The notes beneath the pieces are model-generated. The model was not told the origin of the DNA. It ran no database searches and worked only from the letters and a program-made list of their open reading frames with translations. Below are positions 9,574-14,546 of a DNA stretch of 14,546 nt, piece after piece; position 1 is the stretch's first letter; each line of letters begins with the position of its first letter. This DNA is from Conidiobolus incongruus B7586. Taxonomy: Eukaryota > Entomophthoromycota > Entomophthoromycetes > Entomophthorales > Conidiobolaceae. The stretch is taken from the NCBI GenBank assembly GCA_000697335.1, contig JNEM01010791.1:1-14546 (forward strand), given 5' to 3'. The translations under genes and the position numbers were made by a program.

Positions 9574-12500
9574 TTATCCCAAAGTAAGATTGGATTCCAG
9601 GGATGCGGAAGGTCTGAAGCGTGGAGCCTGTTCGCCATGCCATGGACTGTTCTCGTCAAGCAGGAAGTGAAGGATGAACCATTTGGCGCGGTCGAGGTGG
9701 GTACTGTCGCGGGGAAGTGCCCCCGAGTCTGGTGTGCGTAAAATCACAGAGGAAAATACTACCGCTAAACATATGGTTAGAAGCCAGATGGGATGATTAT
9801 ATTAAGTTTACCTATCCTTTCCACTTTGGTAAAGTCTGCATGTGTTGATTGTGGTAAAATTTCTCTCAGAAATGATGTAAGATAAAGGAAGACATTAAGG
9901 TTCACTCGAGGAAGATTTTCCAAAGACTATTGTCGCGGTTAGTGTATTATTATGATATTATAAAAAAGATATTTACCTGATGAGTGGCTTCACGACCTGC
10001 AGTAGTTGCATCCAAACAGGTTTTATACAAATGGAAAGGAATTAAAGGCTCAGGGAGTGCCTCCAGGAATCTGATAAGTGTTTCGCTCATAGAATGAACA
10101 CCGTCAGATCGAAGTGGGTTTGCAGCAGGCGGACTCTTGAGACCAGTTCCTTCCTCCTCTTCAGAATCGGTGAGTAATTCTGCACCGAGAATGCTCATAT
10201 CAAAGTCGGCACCCGTGTCCAAGCACTCGGCAATGTGCTCCATGATCTCTCTATCCCCTGGAGTAAGAAATAGATTTTCTACTGATGTTCCGTGATCATA
10301 AATGAATCCAACCATTCTCCACACTACTTGTGGTACAGATAACTGATTTTCGATTGGTAGAAGTTCCTGGTCGCCTAAACTACGGATAGGACATGGAAGT
10401 CTACACATGTATTCAAGGGGAAGTGCGAAGATTGTTGGAAGATAAGTAGCATTGACACTCACGAAGTAATCCTTACCCCGTTCAAGATGCAAGATTAGAA
10501 TGTCTTCGAGTTTATCCTCGCCTGTGTTAAGTTTAGGGGCTGTCCTATTATCTACTAGCATAATAAAATTAACTCGGGCTTTTTCACCAGGTAAGATCAC
10601 CCCGCTTGGAGGATTGATCCAGATCCATGGTTTACAGAAAGTAGTTTCATTCATTTTTGGAATAAATTGATATTGCAAGTAGACTTGACCAACATTTTCG
10701 ATCACAAGGGATCTCTCCTTTGGTGAAGCATATCTTACCTCTCCAAAGTCGAGCTGAGTCTCACTGATTCTAGCGTCGGGCATGATTTCGTTTTCAAACT
10801 TATCCAACTCACGTATCATACTACTGTATACTTCCATATAGTCATCCATTTTCAGGGTCTTTGTAGGTACTTTGAAGATAGCTCTAACAGGTTTGTGATC
10901 ACTTGAAGTCAAATCCATTGACGATTGATACTCAAGCAGTTCAATTTGATGATCATCATCCATACAACGCCACAAAATTCGATCGCAATAACTGGGTACT
11001 CTCTTCTTTTCGCTAGAATCGTAAATGTCTGTACCAATATCGAATTTATATGTAGGAGGAAATTCAATCTTTCCCTCGTTAAAGTTTACAAAGCTCTTTT
11101 TGGACTCTATACATTCTTTTAATTGATCATGATTGAGTAATTCTTCGTAATTTTTTACTTCAATTAATTGGCGGACTTTGTCGTTGGGTAAAGTGATACG
11201 GTAGTTGAGATCTCCAAGCCAGAAGAGATGATCAACATCAAAAATGCTGTACGGTCTTTGAACATTTCGATTGCCTAAGAAACTATTAAAACTTCCTAGA
11301 GTTGCGTTGGCATCTAAACTTTGTCTATAGGATGGGTGAATAGAGTTTCGCAAGGTGTTCATAGATGATGAGGATGATCCAATTGCAGGTCCTACAGGTA
11401 GTGGAAAGCCTATTCTACGACTAATTTCTTGGTGATCCTGGTTTCGACGTTCTACCTGCCCACTGTCGGCAGCTAAATGGCTATTAACGAAGCAGAGGTA
11501 ACTATCAAAAACTTTAATCCTAGCCGAAACACCACCTTTATTGCCCATCATACCCATAATCCCACATCCAGCACTGTCAGTGGTGATATCTGATATACTT
11601 GGAAATAAAGCTCGGCTAGAAAATACAATCAGAAGAATTCCAACAAGTTGCCTGGACACAATCTATTGTAAATGAAGTGAATATTAGATTTTGAGATGGT
11701 TTGAACATATAAATACTTTTGTGAATAGTGTACTGCTCTCTCCTAATCCTTCTAAAATTGCCTGAGTCCATTCCTCTTCTTTCATTCCATCTGTTAAGAG
11801 ATAAGCTTCTGCACTTAGGTCAAGTTCTTGAAAGCTAAATAGTGAAAATATAATTAAAACTTAGTCAAAGATTAATATAAAATAAAATGAGACTAGTTAC
11901 CCTAATACCAAAAGATCACAATCGGCGGCACCCTTAAGCCAGGATTTTAAAGGTTGTTGTGGAGGTTTGCCATTAACATTCCAAGTCCCACAAAATACAC
12001 TAAGAAAATGTTAAATATAGAGATAATAACTAAAGCTCTATTTATATACTTAATATTGCCATAAGTAGTAAATTGATCTTCCCTCGCTTTCATCTCTTTG
12101 CGCACCCATTCTTCTCTTATTTTGGCGAGTCTTGTGCTTGGACTAACTGCCATCATATTACTCTCAACTGTTGATAGACCATCGTTGACTGTAAGATCCT
12201 CCGCTGGATCAGTTGAAATTAATGGATTTGAGGTAAGTTGAGATAAAATTGATGGATTCAATGATTTAACGGATGTAAAATCTGAAAAATGATATTAGAA
12301 ATTGTAGTATATAAATGATAAACTCACAGTACCAGAAGAGGTGGGCGATTTGATATTAGGTAATTGGCTATTAACTAGTCCCGGAGTTTGAAGACTCAAA
12401 TGAGTTGAATAAAATTGTATCCACTGGTGGCTGGTCCCCTCAAGTCTAAAACCTTCTTTTTCTAATCAAAATAAATTAATGATATTAGGAATATAGAAAA

Positions 12501-13193
12501 TTTGCAGTAAAAATTACGTGCTACTGCAGCTAAGGTTTTGATTTTTTTGATAAAATCTTGAATTAACTCTAAATTTTTTACAATAAAATTTAATTGATTA
12601 TTATTAGATTGAATCTTCAATATGAACTCTATTATAATGAATCAGTATTTTATAAAACAGTGATAGTATATTCAAATTAAAATACCAGATTTAGACTCGA
12701 GCATAGAATTTTGATCCTCCAAATTTACTGGCTTGCCTTGTACTGGGACTGTGAGCTTTACATATAATGGATTCGACTAACAAATTACCTATTGATATTC
12801 TAAAATCGTGGTAAAGAGGAATAGTCACTTCCAACCTCATCCCAATAGGATTTTGAGGTACAAACACAAATAAACTAAAATAAACGAAACAAATTAAAAT
12901 AAAAAACTTGGTTGAAAAATATTTATTAGTTACCATCCCTCTTCAACTCCATTATTCACACTAGTTATTAATGCCAGAACTTTTAAATTATCACATGGCG
13001 TAATTTGAACTAATTCGTTCCCTTGTACGATTTCTTTTCTATCTATAACTTCACAAATTTATAATACGAATTAAGGAATATTGAGTTTATTTTGATAGAA
13101 TTTTATTATATATTTTTTATATAAAAAGGATATGATTTCACACTTTTCACTTGGTCTTAATAATTGTTGAATTTGATCAATATAACTTATCAT
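9574..13193 (-). CDS. OCRL: OCRL/INPP5B-type inositol polyphosphate 5-phosphatase, 12 exons, about 996 aa
   Basis: The enzyme removes the 5-phosphate from PtdIns(4,5)P2 and related phosphoinositides, in animals at endosome/Golgi membranes. Exons: 13193-13142, 13042-12934, 12874-12789, 12748-12686, 12628-12518, 12461-12333, 12281-12050, 11999-11901, 11834-11717, 11662-9977, 9926-9812, 9764-9574; all phases join. A PH-like domain covers about residues 37-140, the 5-phosphatase about 261-593, ASH about 630-750, RhoGAP-like about 776-960. Catalytic motifs are complete: TWNVNG (266-271), GFQE (294-297), GNKGG (373-377), NSHLAA (393-398), WLGDLNYR (481-488), RVPSYCDRILW (554-564), SSDHKPV (586-592). 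Length resembles human INPP5B. The RhoGAP part has LFLTPG where active GAPs carry a finger Arg. A Ser-rich insertion of about 45 residues precedes WLGDLNYR. The ATG at 13193 follows an in-frame stop; exons 1-4 are least certain. Confidence 0.9.
12749..12788 (-). other. ambiguous intron in the PH-domain part of the phosphatase gene
   Basis: The frame must shift between LEVTIPLYHDFRISI and VPVQGKPVNLED, so an intron is required. My preferred model is a 40-nt intron (GTAATT at the start, CTCACAG at the end). It keeps the PH-like strand LEVTIPLYHDFRISI, comparable to DIIPINSHFRC in human OCRL. It is the shortest intron in the gene and has no clear branch site. An alternative of about 52 nt starting at GTGACT and ending TTGTTAG also keeps frame, giving RLESNPLYVKLTVPVQ. 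cDNA would decide. Confidence 0.5.
13043..13141 (-). other. first intron of the phosphatase gene, limits tentative
   Basis: A short first exon (MISYIDQIQQLLRPSEK) opens with the ATG at 13193. It is joined to the second exon by a 99-nt intron, from GTGAAA to TTATAG, with CTTAAT as a possible branch site. The second exon has an in-frame stop upstream and no ATG of its own, so an upstream exon is needed. The donor is weak, and a shift of two bases with a different acceptor would also keep the frame. The N-terminal 18 residues are therefore tentative. Confidence 0.5.
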
Positions 13194-13700
13194 ATAGAAT
13201 TATTTTAAGATTAACAAATATTAATTAGTTATTTGAATGGATTAAATTATTAAAGGGAACTGATATACAGTCACCAGCATTCGATGAGTTTTTATCATCA
13301 ATAAAAAATCATTTTAGTATATCCCATAATAACTGCATTATTAATTTTTTTTAAATTCAATTAATTGCCAATTCATTCACGTAAATCTAAATTATATCAT
13401 CCAAACTTACACTCAATTTATTCACATCCATAACTTGTTCTTTATGCACAACAGCTTATAAAACACTCCAAAGTGTGCAAACCATAGTTCCGTTCAATCT
13501 CAATTTAATTGATATTTACAAGCCTGAAAATAAACATCACTTGAAGAAGTAGTGCTTTGCTATTCCAGTCTTAACCATTAAGAAAAACGATCAACATCAA
13601 ACTATTCAAATGCATCGTATTGATGAACCTAAATAATTGAATCTCTCAAGGAATTATTCAAAAATAAACAATAATTGGAATTTCAACTATTCAATATTAA
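13194..13700. promoter_or_regulatory. upstream region of the phosphatase gene, less AT-rich block, no clear signals
   Basis: This stretch lies upstream of the phosphatase start and should hold its promoter and 5' untranslated region. The part about 13260-13640 has clearly more C and G than the DNA on either side. On the + strand a frame without ATG runs from about 13395 to a stop near 13550 and continues to about 13637 (ending MHRIDEPK), but it matches no family I know. I cannot identify a TATA box or factor site with confidence, since TATA-like strings are everywhere here. Confidence 0.3.
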
Positions 13701-14546
13701 TAATTAATATAGAATAATTTTGAATAAATAAAGTTAAATTGATTGTATTTGATATATATTTATATTATTATAATAGCATAGGTTCTCATATTGGTAATAG
13801 TAGACTTTATATTCAAAATATTATTCAATTTAATCACCTTATATTTTTTCATTTCTATATAATTATAGTAATTATGATATTAATCAATTTAAATTTTATA
13901 ATATTTCATTATGATATTGCCACAAAATACTTAATAAATTTATCTTTTCCATATTATTTTGACTTAGAGTGTACTTTTAATAAATTGAACTTTATTAACT
14001 ATATTTCATCATATCTTAATTGTATTTGAATTTTTCAAATATTATTTTTTTATATCTCTAGTTTAATATAAAAATTTTTTAAATTGTCTTTGATTACTTA
14101 ACTCAAGGTAATCAAAAAATATTTCAAAATATATACAAATTTTATTCGAATAAAACTCAAAATTTATCAATATCGAAGTTTCCAAATTATTCCAACCTGA
14201 AAATGATAAAGAGATGATTGCATACCAAAGGAATATATTTTGAGGTTTGACAATTATTGAATTAGTTGGAAAATTATTTTAAATAAAATATGAAAATGAT
14301 AAATATGAAATTTATATGGATATCTAAAAATTAATTTATATTAACATATAATATTAAATAAAACTAATCAAAACACCAAACATTTGCTTTAAATTAAATT
14401 ATTTATCAAATATCAATTTATTATAAATAATATTTTTCTTTGAAAGGTTTTAATATAATTTAAATTAATTTTATTATATTTTTTTTCTTTAATTTTAATA
14501 TATAGCTATAAAAAAGAGAATATAAATTAAATAATATAAATAAAAT
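13701..14546. other. AT-rich intergenic DNA, nothing recognised
   Basis: The stretch is strongly AT-rich. The one longer open frame (13739-14029, +, 96 codons) is dominated by Ile, Phe, Tyr, Asn and Leu as expected from random AT-rich DNA, has no domain, and I do not call it a gene. No RNA gene, terminal repeat or match to the transposons to the left was seen by eye. Confidence 0.5.

Noticed and set aside
10925-11122. Open frame of 65 codons on the + strand
   Set aside because: It lies antisense within the phosphatase exon coding for conserved catalytic motifs; it is a shadow frame without any domain.
11947-12261. A separate 104-aa membrane-like protein on the - strand
   Set aside because: Its first 70 residues are exon 7 of the phosphatase; the hydrophobic tail is translation of intron 12000-12049 and a wrong frame of exon 8, so the apparent membrane segment is an artefact.
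12691-12936. A separate 81-aa protein with a hydrophobic N-terminus on the - strand
   Set aside because: The hydrophobic start is translation of intron 12875-12933; only the middle (PH-domain strand) is exon 3 of the phosphatase.
13739-14029. A 96-aa hydrophobic protein on the + strand
   Set aside because: Composition is what random AT-rich DNA gives, with no domain, no coding-like GC rise and no splice or start context.

Overview
The window looks like an AT-rich, repeat-filled stretch of a fungal nuclear genome, most probably a filamentous ascomycete. The evidence is: short introns (40-99 nt) with CTAAC/CTAAT-like branch sites in the one host gene; Ty3/Gypsy, Tc1 and mariner elements of fungal type; and strong loss of CpA/TpG with gain of TpA in those elements, which is the mark of repeat-induced point mutation (RIP). 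The high intron number (11 in one gene) is more than is usual for many Pezizomycotina, so the exact group stays open.

Layout. Positions 1-9320 are a nest of transposon fossils. A mariner-type (DD34D) transposase relic lies on the + strand and is cut in two (about 340-889 and 6562-7053) by a Ty3/Gypsy LTR retrotransposon (890-6561, LTRs of about 369 bp). A roughly 100-bp detached right end of a Tc1-family element follows (7054-7154). It stands head to head with a full-length Tc1-like element (7161-8727, TA target duplication). That element has long bipartite IR/DR-type ends and a single-frame but stop-riddled transposase on the - strand (7388-8404). It sits at the edge of a second mariner relic, of which only the C-terminal half is present (8728-about 9320).

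Positions 9574-13193 (- strand) hold the only intact host gene I can support: a 12-exon gene for an OCRL/INPP5B-type inositol polyphosphate 5-phosphatase of about 996 aa. It has an N-terminal PH-like domain, the 5-phosphatase catalytic domain, an ASH domain and a C-terminal RhoGAP-like domain. All exon phases join correctly in the model given, with one junction in the PH region ambiguous. The product is expected to act on phosphoinositides at endosome/Golgi membranes.

Positions 13194-14546 are AT-rich intergenic DNA upstream of that gene. The block at about 13260-13640 is less AT-rich and unexplained. No RNA gene, CRISPR array or operon is visible. I see no convincing new biological system. 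The most interesting material is the nested transposon architecture, the IR/DR ends of the Tc1 element, and the fungal version of OCRL.
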